Under the pieces are notes generated by a model. It saw only the letters and a program-made list of their open reading frames with translations. It was not told where the DNA came from and searched no databases. A DNA stretch of 64,000 bases from Antilocapra americana (Eukaryota > Chordata > Mammalia > Artiodactyla > Antilocapridae): positions 4,462,775-4,526,774 of the forward strand of contig ML660211.1 in the NCBI GenBank assembly GCA_007570785.1. The letters run 5' to 3'. A program made the position numbers and the translations under genes. This document shows, piece after piece, positions 25,136 to 35,293 of the stretch; within the stretch, counting starts at the first letter, position 1, and each line of letters opens with the position of its first letter.

Positions 25136-25332
25136 CAGGACTTCCCAAGTGGTGCAGTGGTAAAAATCCACCTGCAATGCAGGAGATGTGGGTTTGATCC
25201 CTGGGTCAGGAAGATCCCCTGGAGTATGAGATGGAAATCCAGTATTCTTACCTAGAAAATTCCATGGACAAAGGAGTCTGGCATGCCTCAGTCCATGGGG
25301 CCCCCAAAGAATCAGACATGACTGAATGCACA
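25136..25332 (+). mobile_element. Bov-tA SINE
   Basis: Head ACTTCCCAAGTGGTGCAGTG with B-box-like GGTTTGATCCCTGG (25191), then GGAAATCCAGTATTCTTACC and the tail AATCAGACATGACTGAATGC. Near full length. Confidence 0.93.
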
Positions 25333-26042
25333 GTATAAGTTTAACATGGCCTACTAACACTGGGTCCCTTTTGTGAATTTTCAATAAATGCTCCAAGAAT
25401 TTTACTACAAAACAGAATTTACTATAAACCATTAAACTTTACTGTCTTAATTATAATACTTAGGTATTCTGTTACCCAGTTTATTTTTTACATTTTATCT
25501 GGCTGGAGTAAGAAAGTATATTAGAGTCTTCTGTGTTTCCACCTAACTATCATTGCATGCTTACCATTTGCATTATATGAAATTTGCTGCTGTGCAATTG
25601 GTTCAAAAAAGTGATAATGAAAATATCTTAACAGTGAATTATTATCTTTCACCTTAAAGCCTTAAATATTATTTTAGTAGATCTTTGTTCTTCTTTCTAC
25701 ATGTTTCATATTATAGCACTCTCTTTGATTTTAGTTTTTGTGTGACTGTAACTTTTTTTTTTATTCTCAAGTCTCCTGATAAATTAACTTTAAGCTCATA
25801 GAGCAGGCAATAAGATTTTGACCCATAAATCAATCTGCAAGTCATTTCCTGTTATAAGGGAGATATGCTCCATTATATTTCTTAACATAAATGACATGTT
25901 GGGACTTTTTAGTTATATTAATTTATCTTTATATGCAGTATTCTTTATGTGGAAAAGTATAAATATAGACGTATTCTTTTCTATGTGGTACCTCTGATAT
26001 TCAGATGAGTACTTTTATTCTTTTGGTAAACTTTATATCCAT
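25333..26042. other. Unassigned AT-rich sequence
   Basis: No gene or repeat recognised; T-run near 25751. Confidence 0.4.
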
Positions 26043-26098
26043 CAGTTCAGTTCAGTTCAGTCGCTCAGTCATGTCCCATCTTTGTGACCAAATATAAG
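26043..26098 (-). mobile_element. Very short BovB/Bov-A tail with target-site duplication
   Basis: Only about 56 bp: CAGTTCAGTTCAGTTCAGTC followed by the start of the reverse-complemented terminus. The 10-bp repeat TTATATCCAT at 26033-26042 and 26099-26108 flanks it exactly, so it is a complete, extremely 5'-truncated insertion. Confidence 0.9.
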
Positions 26099-26309
26099 TT
26101 ATATCCATAGCTTAATATAAAATGATGTGTCCCCTCCTTTCTAAACAGTGTCTATTAAAGCAACCAAAAATCACCTTTTACATTTGTTCTCCCCTCCTCA
26201 AACTCTTCCAATGTAAGTCAGTATCTGTGTCAATTTTGGTGTATTTTATTGGCTCTTAAATACACTCAATTTATAATTTTTCTCTTGTGAGATAAAGAAG
26301 TCATAACCA

Positions 26310-26725
26310 GAAGGAAAAAAAAACAGTTGGGGAAAATTAATAAACTGTGCTTCATTAAATTAAGAACTCTGATCCATTAAAATATAATATTTAGGCAAAT
26401 CACAAAAGCAGAGAACATATTTGCAGGACATAGTCAGCAAAGGAATCATAATCTCTAGATACAGATAGAGGAAGAAAAATGATTGATTGATTGATGGGTG
26501 GATAGATAAATCAAACCTACAGATAGAATCCTACAAAAAAACAGAAGCTGATTGCAGAGAAGTTAATAGGCAAATAGGCAAAAGCATTAAAACAGTATCT
26601 CACAGAAGAACATATTTAAATGGCCATTAAAATATGAATATAAGCTCAACCTCTCTAGAAATCAGGAAATTAAAACTACTGTGAAATATCACCACCTCAT
26701 ACCATCATGAGTTAATTCTTTTCTG
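26310..26725 (+). mobile_element. Old mammalian L1 (L1M-type) ORF2 end relic
   Basis: Recognisable L1 ORF2 C-terminal text in order: AACTGTGCTTCATTAAATTA, GAACATATTTGCAGGACATA, AGAACATATTTAAATGGCC and ACTACTGTGAAATATCACCA. Diverged, with a GATTGATTGATTGAT slippage inside (26482). It may extend to about 26820. Confidence 0.72.
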
Positions 26726-28358
26726 TTGTTTTTAAGTTTGGTCTACCCCTACGAGTTGATTTTGCTAAAGAAATATAAACAGAGATAATGTATATCACTT
26801 ACTGGTGGAAGTTTACAAGTCTCTATTTGATTCATCACATCACAGAAGCTCCTTATTGAACCTTCAACCTGAATCACTGAGGAGCTACAATGAGCCAAGC
26901 ATCCCTAATGACTTGTGCTGATTCTGTGGTTTGAGCAAGAAATTAAGATTTGCCTTGTTAAGTGACTGAGAATCATTATACAGTGTAACTTCACCTTTGC
27001 TGTTTCATGAATTAAAAATAAATCAAAGACTAATATTCTTCAGGATGCCCTTCCAAAGAGGAAGCTGAGACAGTTCATAGTGGGGTATTTGGAAACTGAA
27101 AATTGCTTCACACAGTCCTGCTGTACCAAGTGTTAAGACAATGAAGGATGCTACTTCACAGACTTGACTAGTCACTGTGTCAGTGGCAACCACAATTTTG
27201 GACCCCAGTCCATGGGATGAGCATGGGATGGGTGCTGCTATTACTTTGAATAATGAAGTGGAAGAGGAGGACTTGAGGTCACAGGTTTGTATATTATTCA
27301 AGCTGAAGATTCAAGGCTTGGGCCTATCCCAGGCCATGCTGAAGGATGAAGGAATGTTTTATCATCCTTGCAATGTAAAAGAAAACAAGACTCGGAATTT
27401 TTCTTTTTTTTTCAAATTTAATACTTAACAAAAACCATTTTTTATATCAACATCCATTTTGTGATTTAAGTCTCTCTGAATTATTTATAGTAATTGAGAA
27501 TTGCTTAATTCTAAGGAAACCCTTTTCTTTATTTATAGTGATTGAGAATTGCTTAATTCTAACGAACGCTTTTCTTAAGAATTGTAAATTTCTCTAAGGA
27601 AACCCTGGATTTTCTCTAGAATTGTGAATTTCTGTTCCACGTTTTATTCACTTTCATATTTCACATTATTGGTATACTTTTAAAGCTGTAATTTATTCAC
27701 TTTGAATGGAGTACCAAAGCAAAGATTTTAAATTATGCAATTGGATGGGGAACAGTAAAATAACAACCTAAATGAAACATTTCAAATTTAAATGAAAGTT
27801 AGCAAATGATATAAATTAGTGATTTGTATCCCTAAAGATCAGTACATTTTCTATCCTTTAGAATTTTAGTAATAATTTATCACTTGTTTCAGTAGCCAAA
27901 AAGTTTTTTCTTAAAAATAATAAAAAGTGTATTACTTCTATAATAGTTTTAAAGTATAAACCTAACTTATTGATTCTATATGCCCTTTTCAACTGAAAGT
28001 TGTGAAAACTTTGTGTCTGGATGCTGTGTTCTATGAGTTTTGTTTTTTTTTTAATCATATGATTACATAAGCTTGGAATCAATAAAGTGTTTACTACATG
28101 ATTTATATGCAGCATACTTATATATTTATATGCAATAAAAATTTCCAAGACAATATGTATGTCATTTCTCAGATGTCTTTATTTACAGAAATTTTTCTTC
28201 TCTTATGCCATAAAAAACCCTTCAGGAAGAAAAAATCATAAGAATTTGGTAAAGGGGCTATGTGGGGCTAGATTTCTTCTAAATTTATAAGAAAATGTTT
28301 GCTTTGAAACAGAGTTTTTTAGAAAATAAATGTGATATTATATAGTAGACATATGTAT
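26726..28358. other. Unassigned, with a 48-bp tandem duplication
   Basis: A somewhat less AT-rich block at 27020-27390 has overlapping open frames on both strands (plus 27177-27428, minus 27023-27301) with no domain I recognise; it might be a decayed processed pseudogene or an unlisted repeat. The tandem duplication at 27481-27576 is listed separately. The rest is AT-rich. Confidence 0.35.
27481..27576. repeat. 48-bp tandem duplication plus half-unit echoes
   Basis: Two adjacent 48-bp units (27481-27528, 27529-27576), each starting TTATTTATAGT and containing GAATTGCTTAATTCTAA, differing at only a few positions. Shorter related pieces follow (AGAATTGTAAATTTCTCT at 27578 and AGAATTGTGAATTTCT at 27620). 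Confidence 0.93.
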
Positions 28359-28569
28359 GCTGCTGGGTGTCCAGTTGTTCAGGCATGTCCAGCTCTTACA
28401 ACCCCATGGGCTGTAGCGAACCAGGCCCCTCTGTCCATGGGATTCTCCAGGTAAGAATACTGGAGTAAGTTGCTATTTCCTTCTCCAGGGCATCTTCCTG
28501 ACCCAGGGCTTGAACACACATCTCCTTCATTGCTGACAGATTCTTTACCCACTGTGCCATCAGAGAAGA
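28359..28569 (-). mobile_element. Bov-tA SINE, left member of an inverted pair
   Basis: Reverse-complemented tail and body at left (GGCATGTCCAGCTCTTACAA, CCATGGGATTCTCCAGGTAA) and tRNA head at right (TTGCTGACAGATTCTTTACC). Its head meets the head of the next SINE almost directly. Confidence 0.93.
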
Positions 28570-28572
28570 CAT

Positions 28573-28766
28573 GGGGCTTCCAAGGTAGCCCTAGTGGGTA
28601 AAGAATCCATTGCCAATGCAGGAGACACAAGAGATGCAGATTTGATCACTGGGTCAGGAAGATCCCCTGGAGAAGGAAAGAGCAACCCACTTCAGCATTC
28701 TTGCCTCAAAAATTCCATGGACAGAAGAGGCTGGCAGGATACATTCCATGCAGTTATGAAGAGACT
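28573..28766 (+). mobile_element. Bov-tA SINE, right member of an inverted pair
   Basis: Begins GGGGCTTCCAAGGTAGCC, B-box-like GATTTGATCACTGG, body AGAGCAACCCACTTCAGCAT. The 3' end is degraded after GGATACATTCCATGCAGTTA. Only about three bases separate it from the preceding, oppositely oriented copy. Confidence 0.92.
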
Positions 28767-29510
28767 TTAGCTTACCTAAGTTGATCTCTGACTTACTATA
28801 GTAATGCAATTTAAGACTAAGAAAAAAATAATTTTCTCTAAAAACTGTAGGAAAATTGTAGACAAAATTATTTGCTCAAGACATATGATTAGACTTTGAT
28901 AACAATAACTTCTTTTTTCCATTAAAATTGATAGTGAATTTTTAAAAGTTTAAGCCTTTTGCTAGAGTAAGTGATATGTTAATTCCTAGGTGTTTAAGCA
29001 GTGAAAGTTATAGAGGCCTCTAGTAAAAGCAAATATATCCTTGGAACAAGAACTATTTCAGTAGTATGCAAAATAACTGGGTACATTTCCTGGCAGGTTG
29101 ACTCTAAGTACTCCGAAATAAAATTACCCCCAATTCTCGATTCTGAATTGCTGCTTGTTGCTCTTTAAAGCAATAACAATATGTTTGGGCAAGAAGAGAA
29201 TCTGTTTTTCTCACTGAATAGATTAGGTAAAGGATTAATGTGAATCATGGAATCTTTAGGGATTTTAACTCATTAAAGTCAAAGAAAAATTATTCTGGTG
29301 GCTTTATATGTACTTCATATGTATATCAAGACCTTCCAGAGTCTGTCTTTCATAAATGCCAAATTATATAATGCATTTTACTTAGCTTATACTCTATGCC
29401 TTAATTTTATTTTTATAAATGATATATACTATATGAGATAGATCTTATATAAAGAATAAAAATGGCAAAGCTCGTCCTTTATATGCTGCATGAATTTATC
29501 TGTTTTGTTT
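28767..29510. other. Unassigned AT-rich sequence
   Basis: No gene or repeat recognised. Confidence 0.4.
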
Positions 29511-30692
29511 TTATACCATCTGTTAATTTTGTGTGTCAAATTGGCTGGGACATAGTGACTAAATATTTGGTCAAACATTGTTCTGGATGTTTCTATGAAG
29601 GTATTCGTTTGGATGAGATTAGCATTTTTTCTTTCTTTTATTTAACTCATTTATTTTCATTGGAGGCTAATTACTTTATAATATTGTAGTGGTTTTTGCC
29701 ATACATTGACATGAATCAGCCGTGGGTTTATATGTGTCCACCATCCTAAACCCCCCTCCCACCTTCCTCCCCATCCCATCCCTCAGGGTCATCCCAGTGC
29801 ACCAGCCCTGAGTGCCCTGTCTCATGCATGGAACCTGGACTGGTGATCTGTTTCACATATGGTAATATACATGTTTCATTGCTATTCTCTCAAATCACCC
29901 CACCCTCGCCTTCTCCCAGAGTCCAAAAGTCTGTTCTTTACATCTATGTCTCTTTTGCTGTCTCGCATATAGGATCATTGTTACCATCTCTCTAGATTCC
30001 ATATATATGTGTTATTATACTATGTTTGTGTTTTTCTTTCTGACTTACTTTGCTCTGTATAATAGGCCTCAGTTTCATCACCCTCATTAGAACTAATTCA
30101 AATGCATTCTTTTGAAGAGCTGAGTAATATTCCATTGTGTATATGTACCACAGCTTTCTTATCCATTTGTCTACTGATGGACATCTAGGTTGCTTCCATG
30201 TCCTGGCTATTGTAAACAGTGCGGGATGAACATTGGGGTACATGTGTCTCCTTCAAATCTGGTTTCCTCAGTGTGTACTCCCAGAAGTGGGATTGCTGGG
30301 TCATATGGCAGTTCTATTTACAGTTTTTTAAGGTGAGGTTAGCATTTAAATCAGTGAGCTTGGAATAAGATTACCCTGTGATATGAGTGGGGTTTACACA
30401 ATCAATTGAAGACCTTAATAAAATAAAAAATGACTCTTCTGAGCAAGAAGAGATTCTACTCTCTGATTGCCTTTGGGCTCAAACTGCAACTCTCCAACCT
30501 GCCACTCCATCTCATCAATATTTTGGATTCACCAAGCTTCCATAACCATGGGAGGAGCCAAATATAATAAATCTCTTCAAGGTCTCCGAGATTTATTGTA
30601 AAGAATTGGCTCTCACATGATTATGATATATGTTTATATACATTCACATCCTATTGGTTCTGTTTCTCAGGAGAAACCTGATTAATACATCA
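29511..30692 (+). mobile_element. ERVL solo LTR (MLT2-like), split by an L1
   Basis: Left part 29511-29627 (TGTTAATTTTGTGTGTCAAA, ATATTTGGTCAAACATTGTT, GGATGAGATTAGCATTT) and right part 30339-30692 (AATCAATTGAAGACCTTAAT, an AATAAA near 30567, CCTATTGGTTCTGTTTCTCA, ending ATTAATACA) join into a single LTR of the class III ERVL type resembling the MLT2 group. An L1 sits between them. Subfamily assignment is from memory of the consensus and should be confirmed. No internal retroviral sequence is seen, so it is a solo LTR relic. Confidence 0.75.
29628..30338 (-). mobile_element. L1 LINE 3' end inserted in the ERVL LTR
   Basis: Reverse-complemented bovine L1 3' UTR: TTTTTGCCATACATTGACAT, GGTCATCCCAGTGCACCAGC, TTCATCACCCTCATTAGAAC, CTATTGTAAACAGTGCGGGA and CAGAAGTGGGATTGCTGGGT. 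TTAGCATTT flanks it at 29619-29627 and 30339-30347; with one mismatch the repeat extends to 13 bases (GAGATTAGCATTT and GAGGTTAGCATTT). The open frame at 29992-30243 is in the 3' UTR, not a gene. Confidence 0.93.
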
Positions 30693-30945
30693 TCTAAGTT
30701 ATAATATTTAAAAAAGATACAATGGATTGTGGATTCCTATAAATATTTATCCATCTATGTATCTATTTTTGTATCTACCTAAACCAGTTAATAATATATG
30801 GTAACATAAACATGATAGATAAATGACAATTATCCCACACACAATGATATCATATGAGGAAATACACTTTTATCTGATATCTTTGAACCATTTCCCCTGT
30901 AATACTGTGTGACAGCTGATGATATTCAGTTTCCAGTTTACATAT

Positions 30946-31142
30946 ACATTTGACCCTTAAACACCACAGGTTTCAACTTCAGGGGTCCAATTACACATGG
31001 GGTTTTTTTTAGTAAATTCATACTACAGTACTGCATGATTTGCAATTGGTTGTATCTGCAAATGTAGAAACATCATTGTGAAGGGCAGACTGCTTGGGGA
31101 TTTGCAACCCTAAGCTCTTGTTGTTCAAGGTTTAATTGTATA
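30946..31142 (+). mobile_element. MER2/Tigger-type DNA transposon relic
   Basis: Left end CATTTGACCCTTAAACACCA and right end TTGTTGTTCAAGGTTTAATTG are near inverted complements, as expected for the TcMar-Tigger group (consensus termini GTTGACCCTTGAACAAC). Internal text GGTTGTATCTGCAAATGTAG and AGGGCAGACTG fits the same family. TA dinucleotides flank it. Non-autonomous; no transposase. Confidence 0.8.
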
Positions 31143-31287
31143 CAAAATAATTGACAGAATATCTGCTATACAAGGGATTTTCAAAATTAGGTCAAATTTG
31201 AAAATGTCAGTGAATATGTTTTATATATCTAAAATAATATAAAGCATTATTGTCACTCAAAATCTTGAAATGAAGTATGTAGATGAT

Positions 31288-31488
31288 ATACTCAGTTGCT
31301 CCATCATATGTGACTCTGCAACCCGGTAGACTGAAGCCGACCAGGCACCTCTGTCCATGGGGTTTTTCAGTCAAGAATGCTAGAGTGAGTTGCCATTTCC
31401 TTCTCCTAGGGAAACTTCCTTACACAGGGATTGAGACTGTGTCTCCATTTCAGGTGGATTCTTTAGCTATTGAGCCATCAGAGAAGCC
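31288..31488 (-). mobile_element. Bov-tA SINE
   Basis: Reverse-complemented: CTGTCCATGGGGTTTTTCAG, AGTTGCCATTTCCTTCTCCT, head GGATTCTTTAGCTATTGAGC and GAGAAGCC. The Bov-A tail is diverged. Confidence 0.9.
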
Positions 31489-31631
31489 TGATGAAGATAA
31501 TACTTTACTAAGCAGCCATGCATTTTATTGTAAATAGTATCTTCTTTCTCTTTACTATTTTAGGTGCAATAACTTTTCTTCTGTGGTGCTAGTTCTCATA
31601 AAAATGATTCAACTTCCCTAACGAGACATTT

Positions 31632-31838
31632 TCTGCTTAGTCACTTCAGTCGTGTCTGACTCTGTGTGACCCCATGGACTGTAGACCTCCAGGCTCCTCT
31701 GTCCCTGGGGATTCTCCAGCCAAGAATACAAGTAGGTTGCCATGCCCTCCTCCAGGGGCGCTTCCCCACCCAGGGATCAAACCCAGGTCTCCCACATTTC
31801 AGGCAGATTCTTTACTATCTGAGCCATCAGGGAAGCCC
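31632..31838 (-). mobile_element. Bov-tA SINE
   Basis: Near full-length reverse copy: TTCAGTCGTGTCTGACTCTG, CCAGGCTCCTCTGTCCCTGG, B-box complement GGGATCAAACCC (31771) and head CTGAGCCATCAGGGAAGCCC. Better conserved than the copy 150 bases to its left, so probably younger. Confidence 0.95.
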
Positions 31839-32721
31839 ATTTAACAATGTCTAAAGGCATTTCCAACTGCCATGCATTGCCTGTGCTCCTGGCCTCCTGT
31901 GGTGGAAGCCAGGGGTGTCATTAAACAGCCTTCAGGGCACAAAGCAGCCTCTGACAAAGAATCATCCTGTCCAAAATGTTAATAACCTTACTTGGTATAA
32001 TTTTCTTTTTGTGTGTTGTATATCATTTAGAAATTAGAATCTCCATTGATGCTGGTCTGCTGTAAGCAAACTCAGCTTTTATTAGTCTGAAAATGCTTAC
32101 TTTTATTATTTTTTTTATTTCTGCAGAATTATTTATCTGTGTATAAAACTGTACTCCTGCAATTATTTTCTTCCACCAAATGGATGCTAGAGATAAATCA
32201 GCTCTTAATCTGTGACCTTTTGTTCTTGTAGTGTTAAAGATGGTCTTGTGTTTTAGCTTTCTGCAGTTTTTCATTTTGATATAACTGGGTGTGTATTTTT
32301 CTGTTTGATATCCCTCAGATTTATTTGACTTTAAGAATCAGTTAATTGATGTCTCTCATCAGTTCAGAAAAATTTGCAGGCATTATCTTTTGTAACATTG
32401 CCACAAACACTGTGCTATTTATTCATAACTTTTCCACAAGGCAAGATCCTTGAGAGTAGAAATTGTGCCTATTTTGCTCACCATTGGAATAACTCTTACC
32501 TAACACACCAGACACATAGTACAAGTGCAATACATATATTATAAATGAAAAAAGCAAATTGCAAAAGAACATCAAATAGTTTAAGTATGCATACTTGCAA
32601 ATAATAAGCATATATACAAATACACAAAATGTGTATACTTTAAAAATCTGTCTACTTTAAATTATATTTTTTATTTGAATGACACAGTTTCAAATTTTAA
32701 ATGAAGATTTTATTCTTTCTA
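31839..32721. other. Unassigned sequence
   Basis: No repeat family recognised; a less AT-rich stretch at 31860-31960 has no open frame of note. Confidence 0.4.
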
Positions 32722-32732
32722 ACATGGAGTCT

Positions 32733-32794
32733 GGTGTGCTGCAGTCCATGGGGTCACAAAGAAGAGTCGGACACGACTGAGTGACTGAACAACA
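32733..32794 (+). mobile_element. Very short BovB/Bov-A tail with target-site duplication
   Basis: About 62 bp from GGTGTGCTGCAGTCCATGGG to the CTGAGTGACTGAACAACA terminus. The flanks ACATGGAGTCT (32722-32732) and ACACGGAGTCT (32795-32805) form an 11-bp duplication with one mismatch. A second minimal insertion like the one at 26043. Confidence 0.85.
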
Positions 32795-32805
32795 ACACGG
32801 AGTCT

Positions 32806-33834
32806 CCTGAAAAACCTCCTTCAAACTTTCTCTGAATGCCTTAAATTATGATACATCAAGAAAATAACATCATATACTTGATTAATTGTGAACTGTGCAA
32901 AACCAAAAATGTATCACCTTTATTCTGAAGAAAATCTTTTCATTCAGGAAAATGACATATTAAATTTTCTGACAGCCCTTATCACATGATGGAATTATAC
33001 CTTGATATTATAGTCAACCCAAGTCATTAAATAATTTAATGTGTTAGTTATCTATTTCTCTAAATTTTGAGACTATTTCCTATTTTCTAAAAATCAAGAG
33101 TTATAAAGGAAGTTTCACTAGTCATAGTGCTGATAATATGATAATAAGTATTCTTGATGCTAGATTAAGAGGTGAGATGGTTAAAAACTCTGAAGATATT
33201 TTTTTCCTTTAAGATAGAATACTAAAAAAAAACCTAGTATATTAAAGGAACTAGAACAGATGCTTGCTTATTTTAAATGTTTAAGCAATGATAAGTGGCT
33301 CCAGTATGACATTAAACAGCCTTATCAAAAGAAAATGACAGGTAGGGTGAGAAAAGAAGACAAATTATTACATGTGAACAAATGTTGGAACTGAAAGCAT
33401 TGTGCCAAAAACAAGAGAAATTATGGAAACATGATAAAAATAATTTATTAATAATTCATTAAATTAAGTCACAGAAAGGGAAGATTAAACTTCAAAGACA
33501 TCATGGTCTGAATAAGGAACAAAATATTAAAACTACATGATCATTTCCTCAAACTATACATGAATATATTTGTCTACAGAGCTTTTTGAAAACAGAATAG
33601 TCTTTTATTTTCTTTCTCCAAAGTTGTTTAAGCTATTTGAAATGCTGCAGAAGGATACAACATCTATGTTGTGGAGTAGATTTTCTGGGGTCACTTACCA
33701 TTGACAAGTATGTGATTTACCAAGACAACAGCAGAGATAGAAGAGATATTTCAGTAGAAACCAGGATTTTGTACTTTAAAAATGTTAACAAATTTCATAA
33801 ACATGGAACATTCTATGGACTGGGTTCTGAGTAC
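32806..33834. other. Unassigned AT-rich sequence
   Basis: No gene or repeat recognised. Confidence 0.4.
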
Positions 33835-34025
33835 TGTACTTCTTTTTTTTTTATTGCGTTGGTTTTGCTATACAATGACATGAAGCCGCCATGGGTTTAC
33901 ATATGCTCCCCCTCCAGAACCTCCCTCCCTCCTCTCTCCCGATTCCCTCCTCCTGGGACATCTTGGTGCACCAGCCCCGAGCATCAGCCCTGGGCTGGCG
34001 ATTGATTTCACATATGTACTTCTTT
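33835..34025 (-). mobile_element. L1 3' terminus with target-site duplication
   Basis: T-run then the reverse-complemented bovine L1 3' end (GTTTTGCTATACAATGACAT, CCATGGGTTTACATATGCTC, TTGGTGCACCAGCCCCGAGC), about 169 bp. The 11-bp repeat TGTACTTCTTT at 33835-33845 and 34015-34025 brackets it exactly. Confidence 0.95.
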
Positions 34026-34305
34026 ATTCAAATAACTCGTATGTGAAGTCTACTGCTGAAAAATTCCTATGTTCATTAAAAACAAACATATTGTTTCCTA
34101 ATCTGTTTTCACCACTTAAGGAATTAAAATTTCAACAGAACTGTAATTACATTATTTTATTTGAATTTCCTTTTGTATTCTTATCAATAGTTTCCATAAT
34201 ATTAAAAAAAAATCAGAAACTGGACAAAGAAAAAACAAACAGAACCCAAAGTTAGTAGAGGGAAAGAAATCATAGCAGAAATAGAGACTTCAAAAAACAA
34301 CTTCG

Positions 34306-34430
34306 AAGAAGGTGGGAGGGGGGTTCTGGAAGGGGAACACATGTATACCCATGGTGGATTCATGTCAATGTATGGCAAAACCAATACGATAATGTAAAGA
34401 AAATAAATAAAATAACAACAACAACAACAA
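34306..34430 (+). mobile_element. L1 3' end inserted in L1 ORF2
   Basis: About 105 bp of bovine L1 3' terminus (GAAGGTGGGAGGGGGGTTCT, CATGTATACCCATGGTGGAT) plus an AAATAAAATAACAACAACAAC tail. The surrounding L1 ORF2 text resumes with AGATCAATAAAGCTAAAAGT. Confidence 0.85.
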
Positions 34431-34508
34431 AACTGAAGAGATCAATAAAGCTAAAAGTTTGTTCTTTGAAAAGATTAACAACAACAATAAAAGATAAATC
34501 TTCAGCTA

Positions 34509-34801
34509 GACTCATCAAGCAGAGAAGACAATGGTATCCCACTCCAGTCCTCTTGCCTGGAAAACCCCATGGACAGAGGAGCCTAGTGGGCTGCAGTCCA
34601 TGGGGTCGTTAAGAGTCAGACACGACTGAGCGATTTCACTTTCACTTTTCACTTTCATACATTGAAGGAAATGGCAACCCACTCCAGTGTTCTTGCCTGG
34701 AGAATCCCAAGGATGGGGGAGCCTGGTGGGCTGCCATCTGGGGGTTCACACAGAGTCGGGCATGACTGAAGCGACTTAGCAGCAGCAGCAGACTCATCAA
34801 G
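34509..34801 (-). mobile_element. BOV-A2 dimeric SINE with target-site duplication
   Basis: Two Bov-A units joined by the TTTCACTTTCACTTTTCACT linker, with the CAGCAGCAGCAG repeat at the right end: BOV-A2 read in reverse. Body 34520-34790. The 11-bp repeat GACTCATCAAG occurs at 34509-34519 and 34791-34801. Well conserved, so a young insertion, in L1 ORF2 sequence. Confidence 0.96.
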
Positions 34802-35219
34802 AGAAAACAGGAGAGGACTCAAATTAATAAAAATCAGAAATGTTAAAGGACAAGTTACAATCAACACCACAGACATACAAAGGATTATATGAGACTACTA
34901 TGAGCAGATATATGCCAATAAATTGGATAATCTAGAAGAAATGAGCAAATTTTTAGAAAGGTAGAATCTCCCATGACTAAATCAGGAAGAAATAGAATAT
35001 GTGAGGAGACCAATTACCAGTACTGAAGCTGAATCCATTATTTAAAACCTCCCAGTAAACAAAAGTCTAGAGCCAGATGCCTTCACAAGTAAATTCTACC
35101 AAACATTTATAATGAATTAACACCTATCCTTCTCGAACTAATCCAAAACACTGCAGAGGAAGGAATACTTCGGAGCTCATTCTATGAGGCCAGCATTGCC
35201 CTGATACCAAAACAAGATA

Positions 35220-35263
35220 TCACACACACACATACATACACACACACACATATACACACACAA
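35220..35263. repeat. (AC)n/(CATA) microsatellite in L1 ORF2
   Basis: ACACACACACATACATACAC-type run of about 44 bases replacing the usual short spacer of L1 ORF2 coding text just before GAAAACAAAATAACAGGCC. Confidence 0.93.
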
Positions 35264-35293
35264 AGAAAACAAAATAACAGGCCAATATCACTG

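Noticed and set aside
27481..27576. Possible CRISPR-like spaced repeat
   Set aside because: Two adjacent units without spacers in a mammalian genome; a plain tandem duplication.
28573..28766. tRNA gene in the head of Bov-tA copies
   Set aside because: The heads resemble tRNA-Glu with A and B boxes but are SINE parts: cloverleaf pairing is degraded and the SINE body follows directly.
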